Source: Virgibacillus natechei (GTDB lineage Bacteria > Bacillota > Bacilli > Bacillales > Amphibacillaceae). Taken from it: DNA of 64,000 nt. Shown in pieces: positions 27,985-37,157 of the stretch. Within the stretch, counting starts at the first letter, position 1. Every line of letters begins with the position of its first letter. The notes below the pieces were generated by a model that had not been told where the DNA came from, did no database searches, and saw nothing but the letters and a program-made list of their open reading frames with translations. Where the stretch lies: contig NZ_CP110224.1 in the NCBI RefSeq assembly GCF_026013645.1, forward strand, positions 3,286,001-3,350,000, written 5' to 3'. Both the position numbers and the translations under genes were made by a program.

Positions 27985-28510
27985 CTTCCGGGTCGAGCGA
28001 GAGGTGTCGGCGCTCGAGTGAGGTGCTCCCCTGCTCGAGTAAGAGCTCCTGGCGCTCGAGTGAGCACCATCCCGCTCGCTCGAGCATCAACATACCTAGA
28101 TCGAGCACCAAAACCCCGAGGACGAGCGCCAGAATCGCTGTCGCTCGGGTAAGGCACTCCCCCGCTCGAGTAAGAGCTCCTGGCGCTCGAATGAGTACCA
28201 TCCCGCTCGCTCGAGCATCAACATACCTAGATCGAGCACCAAAACCCCGAGGACGAGCGCCAGAATCGCTGTCGCTCGGGTAAGGCACTTCCCCGCTCGA
28301 GTGAGAGATCCTGGCGCTCGAATGAGCACCATCCCGCTCGCTCGAGCACCAGCATACCTAGATCGAGCACCAAAACCCCGAGGACGAGCGCCAGAATCGC
28401 TGTCGCTCGGGTAAGGCACTCCCCCGCTCGAGTAAGAGCTCCCGGCGCTCGAATGAGCACCATCCCGCTCGCTCGAGCACCAGCTCCACCGGATCGAGCA
28501 CCAACATCCC
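27985..28510 (-). repeat. GC-rich CTCGAG repeat island, copy 2, with a 131-bp tandem unit
   Basis: The stretch GCTCGCTCGAGCA recurs at 28074, 28205, 28336 and 28467, an exact 131-base period, with nearly identical sequence between. The island holds ten CTCGAG hexamers. On the minus strand it matches the island at 14510-14800, for example GCTGGTGCTCGAGCGAGCGG and GGGAGCTCTTACTCGAGCGG. Frames through it give low-complexity peptides in several phases without ribosome binding sites. It separates yvrJ from DUF2922. Confidence 0.9.
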
Positions 28511-28565
28511 AAGAACGAGCACCACCCTCTCCACCACTACGACAGCGCACCAAACTCTCATCTGC

Positions 28566-28601
28566 CAAAAACAGACCAGTGGGCGAGCCGCTGGTCTGTT
28601 C
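28566..28601 (-). terminator. Terminator after the DUF2922 gene
   Basis: On the minus strand AACAGACCAGCGG pairs with CCACTGGTCTGTT (imperfect in the centre), followed by TTTGG. It means yvrJ needs its own promoter or read-through. Confidence 0.75.
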
Positions 28602-28619
28602 TGCAGGTGACGATTATTA

Positions 28620-28838
28620 TTATAAGCCTAAATCGATATCCTCCACATTGCGTTCTACGATACGGGCGCTGTGTTTTTGGACGATGTCTCCGCCTGTTGA
28701 TGTGAAGGCATTTTGTGTCAAAATTTCATCCATTGCAGCATGTACTGCTTCCGGATCAGCGGGTTCAACTGGATGATCTAATGAATACGTGACGACTCTT
28801 CCGTCTTCGTTAAGAAATTTCAGCTCAATCTTTTTCAT
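28620..28838 (-). CDS. DUF2922 family protein
   Basis: A 72-residue cytoplasmic protein beginning MKKIELKFLNEDGRVVTYSL and containing PADPEAVHAAMDEI and FTSTGGDIVQKHSARIVER, the pattern of DUF2922. The ATG follows AAAGGAGGGAGG. Function unknown. It lies 45 bases downstream of a DUF1659 gene, its usual partner. Confidence 0.88.
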   Translation of the reverse strand: MKKIELKFLNEDGRVVTYSLDHPVEPADPEAVHAAMDEILTQNAFTSTGGDIVQKHSARIVERNVEDIDLGL

Positions 28839-28883
28839 GATCTAACCTCCCTCCTTTCTTTATTAAATTTTTCCCTTTAAAAA

Positions 28884-29120
28884 TTAATCTTCGCCCGCGG
28901 CCTCTCTAAGTTCGGAGTTATCCCGGCGTTCAATGATATAAAGGGAAAGCTCTTGTAATGCTGAGATTGATTGTGCGATTGTTAACAGTTGTTCAGGCGT
29001 TGCTTCCGTTTTGACATTATTGAAGCTTTTGTACTTATAAATCGGATCGCCTGTTATCGTGTCGTTACCTTCGTAAAGGACCAAACGCAGCGTCGAACTG
29101 ATCATATCTGCTACTGCCAT
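28884..29120 (-). CDS. DUF1659 family protein
   Basis: A 78-residue protein starting MAVADMISSTLRLVLYEG with DPIYKYKSFNNVKTEATPEQ, the pattern of DUF1659. The ATG at 29120 follows GGAGGTGATAAAC; an upstream extension of the frame has no such site. First gene of the small DUF1659-DUF2922 unit, function unknown. Confidence 0.88.
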   Translation of the reverse strand: MAVADMISSTLRLVLYEGNDTITGDPIYKYKSFNNVKTEATPEQLLTIAQSISALQELSLYIIERRDNSELREAAGED

Positions 29121-29202
29121 GTTTATCACCTCCTTCACCCATACAATCGAATAGGAAGTGAAGATAGGGGCAAACATAGTAGAAAATTTTCCAAAGAGGG
29201 AC

Positions 29203-29267
29203 GAGGGGACAGGAACAGTGTCCCCCATTCATCTGGTTCTGGGACAAGTAACCTGTCCCTCTGTCCC
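29203..29267 (+). repeat. GGGACAGG...CCTGTCCC dispersed element, copy 2
   Basis: GGGGACAGGAACAGTGTCCC, CCATTCATCTGGTTCTGGGA and CCTGTCCCTCTGTCCC. It matches 18851-18923 with few differences. It lies between the divergent DUF1659 and LCP genes, not after a gene end. Confidence 0.8.
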
Positions 29268-29354
29268 TTCTTCCAAAAATGAGCACATTATCCTATACCT
29301 TTTCCTGCATTATCTGTAAAATATGGTATAAGATAATCATGAGGGGTTTATGCA

Positions 29355-30377
29355 ATGGCCAAACAGCGAAAGCACAATCGAATGTTTTCAATCAAAAAAG
29401 CACTTTTATATAGTAGTGTGATTCTCATTTTCCTTATTGGAATCGGTGTTGGTTATGCCGTTTATCTCTTTGATCGAACGTCCGATACGATAACCGAATC
29501 CCATGAGGAGCTAGGTCGTGAAGATGATCGGTCATCGCTCCGTGACGACATGGTCGATCCAGTGGAGGATAATGTTTCGATCCTTTTTATGGGCGTGGAT
29601 AGTAGTGAACACCGTGGTAATGATGATCATAGTCTCTCGGACGCGTTGCTGCTCGCGACATTCAATAAAGAGGACAGTAACGTTAAATTATTGAGCATAC
29701 CCAGAGATTCTTATGTACGTGTACCCGAATTAGGCTATCATACGAAAATTAACCATGCGCATGCGTTCGGTGGACCTAGTGCAACCATTGAAACGGTGGA
29801 AGAATTCTTGGAACTTCCTGTGGATTACTTCGTGCGGATGAATTTTGAAGGATTTATCGAAGTGGTTGACTCTTTAGATGGCATACCGTTTGATGTTCCC
29901 TATGAATTCACCGAATCGGACTCGAACGATAATAGGGACGCTATTCACTTATATCCTGGTGAGCAAATGTTAAATGGAGAAGAAGCATTGGCACTGGCCC
30001 GCACGCGAGATAATGACAATGACATCGAACGCGGGAAGCGACAGCAGGAAATAATGGAATCGATTGCCAAAAAAGCGACATCAGCGTCGTCCGTTCTAAA
30101 ATTAGACGAATTAATCACAGCAGTCGGCTCCAATATGGCTACCAATTTGAATTTTAGTGAAATACGTAGCTTTTTTTCCTATGGTTTAGATGAACAATTC
30201 GCCATTGAAACGGTCAACCTCGAAGGTACTGGTGGCTATATGGAAGACGGCGTCTGGTATTATCAAGTCGATGAAGCAAGCAGGGTGCAAATTCAGGATG
30301 AACTTCGTGAGCATTTGAATTTACCTTCCATTAATGGAGTTAATGATTTCGCGGAGGATGAGGTATCCTATTACTAA
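29355..30377 (+). CDS. LytR-CpsA-Psr family wall-polymer ligase, copy 1
   Basis: Membrane-anchored protein of 340 residues: short basic cytoplasmic N-terminus, one membrane segment (about 15-36) and an extracellular LCP domain. Motifs: NVSILFMGVDSS, SDALLLATF, LLSIPRDSYVRVPELGYHTKINHAHAFGG and ALALARTRDNDNDIERGKRQQ with the Arg residues that bind the lipid pyrophosphate. LCP enzymes attach teichoic acids and other anionic polymers to peptidoglycan. GAGGGG precedes the start. It is near tagD, a second LCP gene and tagO, so it belongs to the wall polymer pathway. Confidence 0.93.
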   Translation: MAKQRKHNRMFSIKKALLYSSVILIFLIGIGVGYAVYLFDRTSDTITESHEELGREDDRSSLRDDMVDPVEDNVSILFMGVDSSEHRGNDDHSLSDALLLATFNKEDSNVKLLSIPRDSYVRVPELGYHTKINHAHAFGGPSATIETVEEFLELPVDYFVRMNFEGFIEVVDSLDGIPFDVPYEFTESDSNDNRDAIHLYPGEQMLNGEEALALARTRDNDNDIERGKRQQEIMESIAKKATSASSVLKLDELITAVGSNMATNLNFSEIRSFFSYGLDEQFAIETVNLEGTGGYMEDGVWYYQVDEASRVQIQDELREHLNLPSINGVNDFAEDEVSYY

Positions 30378-30382
30378 TCAAT

Positions 30383-30408
30383 GGCTAGTGTCCACTAGCC
30401 TATTTTTT
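30383..30408 (+). terminator. Terminator after LCP copy 1
   Basis: GGCTAGTG pairs with CACTAGCC around a two-base TC loop, followed by TATTTTTT. Confidence 0.85.
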
Positions 30409-30581
30409 CATATAAAGGAAATTTATCTAAAGGGGTATCGCAGTGCCAACATATGCAACCCACGTCGCGCGGTCCGAACTACACATTTTTTCATGTAAGG
30501 TATAATCTGTTGAAAAATGATAATGTATTAACTCCTATATCATGTTATACTATAAAATAACGAATAATTGGAGGGGCGTCA

Positions 30582-30980
30582 ATGAAGAAAATTATCACAT
30601 ATGGAACCTTTGACTTCATTCATAGGGGTCATATAAATATTCTTCGCCGCGCACAAGATTTGGGTGATCATTTAATTGTCGGCCTTTCTACTGATAAATT
30701 TAACATGACTAAAGGAAAACAGGCATATCATAATTATGAAGACAGAAAATTAATAATCGACGCTATTAGCTATGTGGACCAAGTTATCCCTGAATATACT
30801 TGGGATCAAAAAATCACAGATGTCATAACCCATGATATCGATACTTTCGTTATGGGTGATGATTGGAAAGGCGAATTCGACTTCTTAAAAGCTTATTGTG
30901 AAGTGGTTTACCTCCCTCGAACGAAAGGGATTTCCAGTTCAGCAATAAGAAATAGCAGGTTACATTCACGAAATGATTAA
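30582..30980 (+). CDS. tagD: Glycerol-3-phosphate cytidylyltransferase
   Basis: Nucleotidyltransferase of 132 residues making CDP-glycerol from CTP and glycerol-3-phosphate for poly(glycerol phosphate) teichoic acid. The HxGH motif is HRGH (14-17, in YGTFDFIHRGHINIL) and the C-terminal signature is RTKGISSSAIR. Length equals Bacillus TagD. TTGGAGGGG precedes the ATG. It links to the ugp system upstream, which supplies glycerol-3-phosphate (inference). No teichoic acid polymerase gene (tagB/F) is in the window. Confidence 0.92.
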   Translation: MKKIITYGTFDFIHRGHINILRRAQDLGDHLIVGLSTDKFNMTKGKQAYHNYEDRKLIIDAISYVDQVIPEYTWDQKITDVITHDIDTFVMGDDWKGEFDFLKAYCEVVYLPRTKGISSSAIRNSRLHSRND

Positions 30981-31214
30981 TTTTTATTTGAAAATTTGGC
31001 TTATCGCCCAATCTTTATGGCGAATAACCTTAGCCCGCAATGATGCAGTAGGAAGCTTTCCTTTCTACTAAATCTATATTTCTTACAAAATTGTAATCTA
31101 AATTTAATTTACTATCCTAGCATTTCGTAGTAGAATATAAGTTGGTTTTGCATCTTAACTTTGACCTTATGTGCAAAAAGTGTCATATATTGCAAATTAA
31201 AGGAGATATTAGTC

Positions 31215-32258
31215 ATGGATAGGCATAATCCAGAACAAACTCGAACCGTTAAACGAAAACGTAGAAGAAAAATTCGTAAAAGAGCCTTTTTTATTCTCAT
31301 ACCATTAATAGCACTTTTAGGTGTATCCATTTACGGGGGGTACTTATATATTAAAGCAGATTCCGTATTATCCGATTCCTATGAAGATGATGGAAGAGAT
31401 AAATCCGCTCTAAGAGATGCGCAAGTTGACCCCACCGAGGATAATGTCTCGATCCTCATTATGGGTATTGACGAGAATGATACACGAGACAATGCAGAAA
31501 GTGCACTTACCGATGCGCTTATGTTAGCAACACTCAATAAAGAAGACAATACCGTTAATATTGTCAGCATTCCCCGGGATTCTTATGTGCATATTCCAGA
31601 AGTTGGCTATGAAGACAAAATAAATCACGCACATTCATTTGGTGGAACAAAAGCAACCGTTGAAACCGTTGAAAATCTACTTGATATCCCAGTTGATTAT
31701 AACGTCAAAGTGAACTTCAATGGGTTTGTTGAAATAGTTGATGCGCTAGATGGGATTGAAGTAGAAGTACCGTACACGTTCTCCGAATCCAATTCCACGG
31801 ACCAAGGCGAAGATATTCATCTAGTAGAAGGTGAACAAACCTTAGACGGGGAAGAAGCTCTTGCATTGGCCCGTACAAGAAAGCTAGATAATGATATTGA
31901 GCGTGGGAAGAGACAGCAGGACATTATAACAGCCATGATGGATAAAGCAATTTCTGTAAATTCCTTATTAAATTATGGGGATATCCTTGACGCAGTTGGC
32001 GATAACATGTCTACGAATCTAACATTCGGTGAAATGAAAAGTTTTATTTCGTACGCAACAAATGATAATGACTTGGATATAGAAACACACACACTAAAAG
32101 GAACGGATTACCAACCAGGGTCCACGTATTACTGGCAACTCGATCAATTCGCACTAGGTGAAACCCAGTCCATGTTAAAAAATCATCTGGACATCGCAGA
32201 GCCTACAACAGTTGAACAAAAAGAAAGTGAAAATGCATCTGGTTCAGACCCGTATTAA
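31215..32258 (+). CDS. LytR-CpsA-Psr family wall-polymer ligase, copy 2
   Basis: Paralogue of the 29355 gene, 347 residues: highly basic N-terminus (KRKRRRKIRKR), one membrane segment (about 25-48) and the LCP domain with NVSILIMGIDEN, IVSIPRDSYVHIPEVGY and ALALARTRKLDNDIERGKRQQ. The ATG at 31215 has AAAGGAGATA upstream; the frame opens 18 codons earlier without one. Expected to attach a wall polymer to peptidoglycan on the outside of the membrane. Confidence 0.93.
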   Translation: MDRHNPEQTRTVKRKRRRKIRKRAFFILIPLIALLGVSIYGGYLYIKADSVLSDSYEDDGRDKSALRDAQVDPTEDNVSILIMGIDENDTRDNAESALTDALMLATLNKEDNTVNIVSIPRDSYVHIPEVGYEDKINHAHSFGGTKATVETVENLLDIPVDYNVKVNFNGFVEIVDALDGIEVEVPYTFSESNSTDQGEDIHLVEGEQTLDGEEALALARTRKLDNDIERGKRQQDIITAMMDKAISVNSLLNYGDILDAVGDNMSTNLTFGEMKSFISYATNDNDLDIETHTLKGTDYQPGSTYYWQLDQFALGETQSMLKNHLDIAEPTTVEQKESENASGSDPY

Positions 32259-32269
32259 TCATTCATTAA

Positions 32270-32306
32270 AAAACTGCTAGTCCAAATTGGGACTAGCAGT
32301 TTTTTG
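32270..32306. terminator. Terminator between convergent LCP copy 2 and tagO
   Basis: AAAACTGCTAGTCC pairs with GGGACTAGCAGTTTT, with T tracts on both strands. Confidence 0.9.
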
Positions 32307-32308
32307 TA

Positions 32309-33394
32309 TTACTTCATTTTATCCAAATTCCTAATTCCTATTAATCTACGGAAACCATCCAGCAATGGTTGACGATTATAAACCGTAACACCGGCAATCT
32401 CAGCGATTAACTGGATTCCAATAATGATCACACCAAATATAACGAGCGACGTCAGCAATGTGGCACTGTTAAAGATGATCGCCATGCCGCCGAAGAACAC
32501 ACTGAATGCATAGATGATCAAGACAGACCCTCGATGCGAGTACCCCATATTCATTAGCTGATAATGAATATGCTGCTTGTCCGCTGTAGCAATTCCTTGG
32601 TGATTCATCGTACGGCGAATAATGGCCAGTGTCGTATCAAACACAGGAACCGCGATGACGATAATCGGCACAATGAAGCTAAAGAAGGCCACGTTTTTAA
32701 ACAATCCTAGCATGGCAACAATGGCTATCGAATAACCCAAGAACAATGCACCCGTATCCCCCATGAAAATCTTCGCCGGATGGAAATTATGAAATAGAAA
32801 CCCAATACAGCTTCCTATTAGAATAATGGATAGATAAACAACGACAATCTGATAATCTATAATTGCCATTGCAAGAATACTAGCCAGCCCAATTGCGGAA
32901 ACACCAGCAGCTAATCCATCCAGACCATCAATCAAATTAATCGCATTCGAAGCAGCCACAATCCACAGTACCGTAAGAAGAATTCCAAATTCCCCCATAT
33001 AAACCGTACCCGCAAATGGAATCGTCAAATTTTCAATAACCAGACCTGATGACACAACAACAAGCGCAGCAGCAACTTGTCCAGCAAGCTTGTACAATGC
33101 CCTTAGTTCAAACATATCATCCAGCAGACCCGTAAGAACCATTATGAATGCCCCTATAATAATCGCATTCATCTGCTCTTGCATCGGCTGCAAATACATA
33201 AACCCGGCAGCAGCACCTATGAAAATAGCTATTCCACCCATACTAGGCTTCTCCCCATTATGGGACTTTCTATTATTATCTGGTTTATCAACCACTTTTA
33301 ATCTATTTGATAGTTTAATAATGAGCGGAGTAACAAGTAACGTTGCCAGACAAGATATAATAAAAGCGATAACCAACTCACTTATATTCCACAT
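32309..33394 (-). CDS. tagO: Undecaprenyl-phosphate GlcNAc-1-phosphate transferase
   Basis: Membrane enzyme of 361 residues with about ten helices that starts synthesis of teichoic or teichuronic polymers on undecaprenyl phosphate. Motifs of the MraY/WecA family: GEKPSMGGIAIF, the Asp pair in TGLLDDMFELRALYK, NAINLIDGLDGLAAG, FMGDTGALFLGY and the HIHYQL loop. The ATG at 33394 (MWNISELV) has AGGTG upstream and is preferred to a GTG at 33400. Confidence 0.93.
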   Translation of the reverse strand: MWNISELVIAFIISCLATLLVTPLIIKLSNRLKVVDKPDNNRKSHNGEKPSMGGIAIFIGAAAGFMYLQPMQEQMNAIIIGAFIMVLTGLLDDMFELRALYKLAGQVAAALVVVSSGLVIENLTIPFAGTVYMGEFGILLTVLWIVAASNAINLIDGLDGLAAGVSAIGLASILAMAIIDYQIVVVYLSIILIGSCIGFLFHNFHPAKIFMGDTGALFLGYSIAIVAMLGLFKNVAFFSFIVPIIVIAVPVFDTTLAIIRRTMNHQGIATADKQHIHYQLMNMGYSHRGSVLIIYAFSVFFGGMAIIFNSATLLTSLVIFGVIIIGIQLIAEIAGVTVYNRQPLLDGFRRLIGIRNLDKMK

Positions 33395-33540
33395 AAACAC
33401 ACCTACTCCATTTTAGTTGAAATCGAATTCACATTCTCATTTATTTTATCATACTTTGGGAAAATGTATATAAGGATGTTGTTGTTCTTTTTACTTTTTT
33501 GTGGAGGGTTAAACATTTGGTGGGTGGTTTTGATGGTAAA

Positions 33541-33577
33541 TAAAAAATAGCCTAGTCTCTATAAAAGGGACTAGGCT
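33541..33577 (-). terminator. Terminator after the glucosaminidase gene
   Basis: On the minus strand AGCCTAGTC pairs with GACTAGGCT, followed by ATTTTTTA. Confidence 0.88.
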
Positions 33578-33590
33578 AGTAGGTATTTTA

Positions 33591-36500
33591 TTACTTATAT
33601 TGTGGTACATCTAAATACAAATTAGATATTCCTAAATCTTGATATAGATTATACATGGAAAATATTTGTTTTGATGCCCACCCGATATCTGTTGCATATT
33701 GGTGTGAAGCTGTCCCATTCGCTGCCATGGCTGCTGGGTTCCAACGCATACTATACAACGTATTTTGACCAGCTTTAATATAGCTATCACCTATAAACTG
33801 CGCCCCGCCAACGATGGCTTCATCTGGACTAAACCAGCCTTCTTCATACGCACGAAATGCACCACCTTGATGGGCATTACCATCTACTGCTCCTATACCA
33901 AACATATTGTACGTTGTCTCTATGTCTGTCAAATTATCTTTGTTATTTGATGTGACTAAGACTAAGTCACCAGATGGGTTTTTTCCAACTTCAACTCCGT
34001 TAGCTAAAGCTGAACCCCCATTCCCTGTTTCTAAACGGGCATGGGATACAAGATACACATCACTAACGCCATGGATACTACCAGCATCAATAAAGGCTTG
34101 TCCTTGATTCTCAAGGATTCCTTTACCATTTAAATAAATATCTAACTCTGTTGCAGTAGCATTACTATTTCTAGCAAGATCCAGGAATTGAAATCTTTCC
34201 CTCTCATTACTCAAGAAGTTAGTTGGATCTAATTGATACAAGACATCATTCGAACTAGCATTTACCCATTGATGGTTCTCTGTATATTCAATTTGATACC
34301 AACCACCGACTTCGTTTAATATAGTAACTTCGGTTCCTTCACTAAGTTGACCAACTTCCCAATAATTTGTACCAGGACCACCTCTTACATTTAAGGTATT
34401 AGCAGTAACCTTATTGTTATCGTCAATATATGTTTTGGAAACATATGTATCGTATTCGTTATCTGTTTGAGGATTTGCTCCCATTTGTATTGCTAATGCT
34501 TCTTCTAGAGTTAAATCATATTGTGTGGTATTAATTTCTTCAGACCCTACTGCTTCTAGAAGAGTAACGAATGTTATTTCGTCTACGATACCATTTACTT
34601 CAAGTCCGTAAGCTTTCTGGAAATCCTCTACAACGCTTACTGTCACACTGCCATAGTACTGACTTGGATCTGACCAATTCGCAAAGCCTAAAGTAGTTAA
34701 ATCTTCTTTCAGTTTTACGATTGGGTCACCTCTATCTCCACTTTGATATGGTGGTGATAAGATTTCTGCGATTTTATCCCGAGTCGCAGTATCCGCAATA
34801 CCCGTTACTGGCAAGTCGTAATAGTCTTGGAAATTCTCTACTACGCCTACTGTCACACTTCCATAGTATTGACTTGGACTTGACCAATTCGCAAAGCCTA
34901 GGGCTGTTAAATCTTCTTTTAATTCTACGATGTGCTCACCACTATCGCCATCTTGATAATGCGGATCCTGGGTTAGAGCTTCCTCTATTGTCGCTAATGT
35001 GTTAGCACCAGCTATACCGTCGACTGTCAAACCGTAAGCTCTCTGGAAATCCTCTATGACGCCTGCTGTTACATTCCCATAGTATTGACTCGGATTAGAC
35101 CAGCCTGCAAAGCCTAACTCTACCAAGTCTTCCTTCAGTTTTATGACTGGGTCACCTCTATCTCCACTTTGATACGGTGGTGACAGAACGTCTGCAATTT
35201 TATCCCGGGTTGCAGTATCCGCAATACCCGTTACTGGCAAGTCGTAATAGTCTTGGAAATCCTCTACTACGCCTACTGTCACACTTCCATAGTATTGACT
35301 TGGACTTGACCAATTCGCAAAGCCTAGGGCTGTTAAATCTTCTTTTAATTCTACGATGTGCTCACCACTATCGCCATCTTGATAATGCGGATCCTGGGTT
35401 AGAGCTTCCTCTATTGTCGCTAATGTGTTAGCACCAGCTATACCGTCGACTGTCAAACCGTAAGCTCTCTGGAAATCCTCTATGACGCCTGCTGTTACAT
35501 TCCCATAGTATTGACTCGGATTAGACCAGCCTGCAAAGCCTAACTCTACCAAGTCTTCCTTCAGTTTTATGACTGGGTCACCTCTATCTCCACTTTGATA
35601 CGGTGGTGACAGAACGTCTGCAATTTTATCCCGGGTTGCAGTATCCGCAATACCCGTTACTGGCAAGTCGTAATAGTCTTGGAAATCCTCTACTACGCCT
35701 ACTGTCACACTTCCATAGTATTGACTTGGACTTGACCAATTCGCAAAGCCTAGGGCTGTTAAATCTTCTTTTAATTCTACGATGTGCTCACCACTATCGC
35801 CATCTTGATAACGCGGATCCTGGGTTAGAGCTTCCTCTATTGTCGCTAATGTGTTAGCACCAGCTATACCGTCGACTGTCAAACCGTAAGCTCTCTGGAA
35901 ATCCTCTATGACGCCTGCTGTTACATTCCCATAGTATTGACTCGGATTAGACCAGCCTGCAAAGCCTAACTCTACCAAGTCTTCCTTCAGTTTTATGACT
36001 GGGTCACCTCTATCTCCACTTTGATACGGTGGTGACAGAACGTCTGCAATTTTATCCCGGGTTGCAGTATCCGCAATACCCGTTACTGGCAAGTCGTAAT
36101 AGTCTTGGAAATTCTCTACTACGCCTACTGTCACACTTCCATAGTATTGACTTGGACTTGACCAATTCGCAAAACCTAGGGCTGTTAAATCTTCTTTTAA
36201 TTCTACGATGTGCTCACCACTATCGCCATCTTGATAACGCGGATCCTGGATTAGAGCTTCCTCTATTGTCGCTAATGTGTTAGCACCAGCTATACCGTCG
36301 ACTGTCAAACCGTAAGCTCTCTGGAAATCCTCTATGACGCCTGCTGTTACATTCCCATAGTATTGACTCGGATTAGACCAGCCTGCAAAGCCTAACTCTA
36401 CCAAGTCTTCCTTCAGTTTTATGACTGGGTCACCTCTATCTCCACTTTGATACGGTGGTGACAGAACGTCTGCAATTTTATCCCGGGTTGCAGTATCCGC

Positions 36501-37088
36501 AATACCCGTTACTGGCAAGTCGTAATAGTCTTGGAAATTCTCTACTACGCCTACTGTCACACTTCCATAGTATTGACTTGGACTTGACCAATTCGCAAAA
36601 CCTAGGGCTGTTAAATCTTCTTTTAATTCTACGATGTGCTTACCACTATCGCCATCTTGATAGAGTGATTTTTCGGCGTTAGTATTCACGCTTCTTACTT
36701 CGTTAGCTTGCTCTTCCGAAACTTTAGTCTCTTCATCTACCTTACCATCAGAATCATTGGACTCTCCAGTAGTATCTTCACCTATACTATTTTCTAAGTC
36801 TGATGTTGATTTTTCTTCTTGTTCATTACTCTCTACTTCATTTTCCGATGTTTCTTCTTTTTTAGCTTCAACTGAGTCATCTGTTGTGTGATCAGATGTT
36901 CTCTCACCTTCTTCTTGACTTACCCCTTCTTCGCCTTCCAATTCCACTTCTGCTTGTTCACCGGTATCTTCTTCTGTGACTCCTATATCGCCTGGTGGAA
37001 CATCTTCGGTTGCTTCTGCTAAATGTGGACTAAAGTGGAATAGAGAAAATACTAATAAGAGTAGAATAATAGAATTTCTTACCTTCAC
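33591..37088 (-). CDS. Giant secreted wall hydrolase: ten PG-binding repeats, SH3, glucosaminidase
   Basis: Secreted protein of 1165 residues. Signal peptide (VRNSIILLLLVFSLFHFSPHLAEA), then a Glu/Thr/Ser-rich acidic linker to about 140. Ten peptidoglycan-binding_1 repeats of about 71 residues follow (LKEDLTALGFANWSSPSQYY type), alternating between two subtypes. Then an SH3 domain (TANTLNVRGGPGTNYWEVGQ) and a C-terminal N-acetylglucosaminidase domain (VYLVSHARLETGNGGSALAN, YNMFGIGAVD) of the LytD type. The start is GTG at 37088, eight bases after AGGGGGTGA; an ATG seven codons earlier overlaps that site. It shares leader, promoter and repeats with the 38466 gene. Confidence 0.92.
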   Translation of the reverse strand: MKVRNSIILLLLVFSLFHFSPHLAEATEDVPPGDIGVTEEDTGEQAEVELEGEEGVSQEEGERTSDHTTDDSVEAKKEETSENEVESNEQEEKSTSDLENSIGEDTTGESNDSDGKVDEETKVSEEQANEVRSVNTNAEKSLYQDGDSGKHIVELKEDLTALGFANWSSPSQYYGSVTVGVVENFQDYYDLPVTGIADTATRDKIADVLSPPYQSGDRGDPVIKLKEDLVELGFAGWSNPSQYYGNVTAGVIEDFQRAYGLTVDGIAGANTLATIEEALIQDPRYQDGDSGEHIVELKEDLTALGFANWSSPSQYYGSVTVGVVENFQDYYDLPVTGIADTATRDKIADVLSPPYQSGDRGDPVIKLKEDLVELGFAGWSNPSQYYGNVTAGVIEDFQRAYGLTVDGIAGANTLATIEEALTQDPRYQDGDSGEHIVELKEDLTALGFANWSSPSQYYGSVTVGVVEDFQDYYDLPVTGIADTATRDKIADVLSPPYQSGDRGDPVIKLKEDLVELGFAGWSNPSQYYGNVTAGVIEDFQRAYGLTVDGIAGANTLATIEEALTQDPHYQDGDSGEHIVELKEDLTALGFANWSSPSQYYGSVTVGVVEDFQDYYDLPVTGIADTATRDKIADVLSPPYQSGDRGDPVIKLKEDLVELGFAGWSNPSQYYGNVTAGVIEDFQRAYGLTVDGIAGANTLATIEEALTQDPHYQDGDSGEHIVELKEDLTALGFANWSSPSQYYGSVTVGVVENFQDYYDLPVTGIADTATRDKIAEILSPPYQSGDRGDPIVKLKEDLTTLGFANWSDPSQYYGSVTVSVVEDFQKAYGLEVNGIVDEITFVTLLEAVGSEEINTTQYDLTLEEALAIQMGANPQTDNEYDTYVSKTYIDDNNKVTANTLNVRGGPGTNYWEVGQLSEGTEVTILNEVGGWYQIEYTENHQWVNASSNDVLYQLDPTNFLSNERERFQFLDLARNSNATATELDIYLNGKGILENQGQAFIDAGSIHGVSDVYLVSHARLETGNGGSALANGVEVGKNPSGDLVLVTSNNKDNLTDIETTYNMFGIGAVDGNAHQGGAFRAYEEGWFSPDEAIVGGAQFIGDSYIKAGQNTLYSMRWNPAAMAANGTASHQYATDIGWASKQIFSMYNLYQDLGISNLYLDVPQYK
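34620..36700 (-). repeat. 426-bp tandem repeat inside the glucosaminidase gene
   Basis: The segment coding for paired PG-binding repeats recurs with an exact 426-base period (142 codons), about five times. Copies differ at only a few bases, much less than the two subtypes differ from each other, which points to recent unequal crossing-over or gene conversion. Confidence 0.9.
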
Positions 37089-37128
37089 TTTAGTTTCACC
37101 CCCTGTCATTATATTTTATTACTATTAT

Positions 37129-37157
37129 AGTATCGGTTATTACAGAGGTTATTTCAA
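37129..37157 (-). promoter_or_regulatory. Promoter of the glucosaminidase gene
   Basis: On the minus strand TTGAAA (37152-37157) and GATACT (37129-37134) with a 17-base spacer. The same arrangement stands before the amidase gene at 41574-41602. Confidence 0.6.

Noticed and set aside
27985..28510. CRISPR array
   Set aside because: The repeat period is 131 bases with conserved sequence throughout and no unique spacers; no cas genes in the window.
27968..28568. Long minus-strand open frames through the 131-bp repeats
   Set aside because: Same cause: repeat DNA open in more than one frame, translating to shifted copies of the same peptide; only the YvrJ part (27795-27929) has a proper start.
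34721..36682. Repeated plus-strand open frames of about 84 codons, leucine-rich, opposite the PG-binding repeats
   Set aside because: They recur with the 426-base period of the real gene on the other strand and have no ribosome binding sites; they are antisense shadows.
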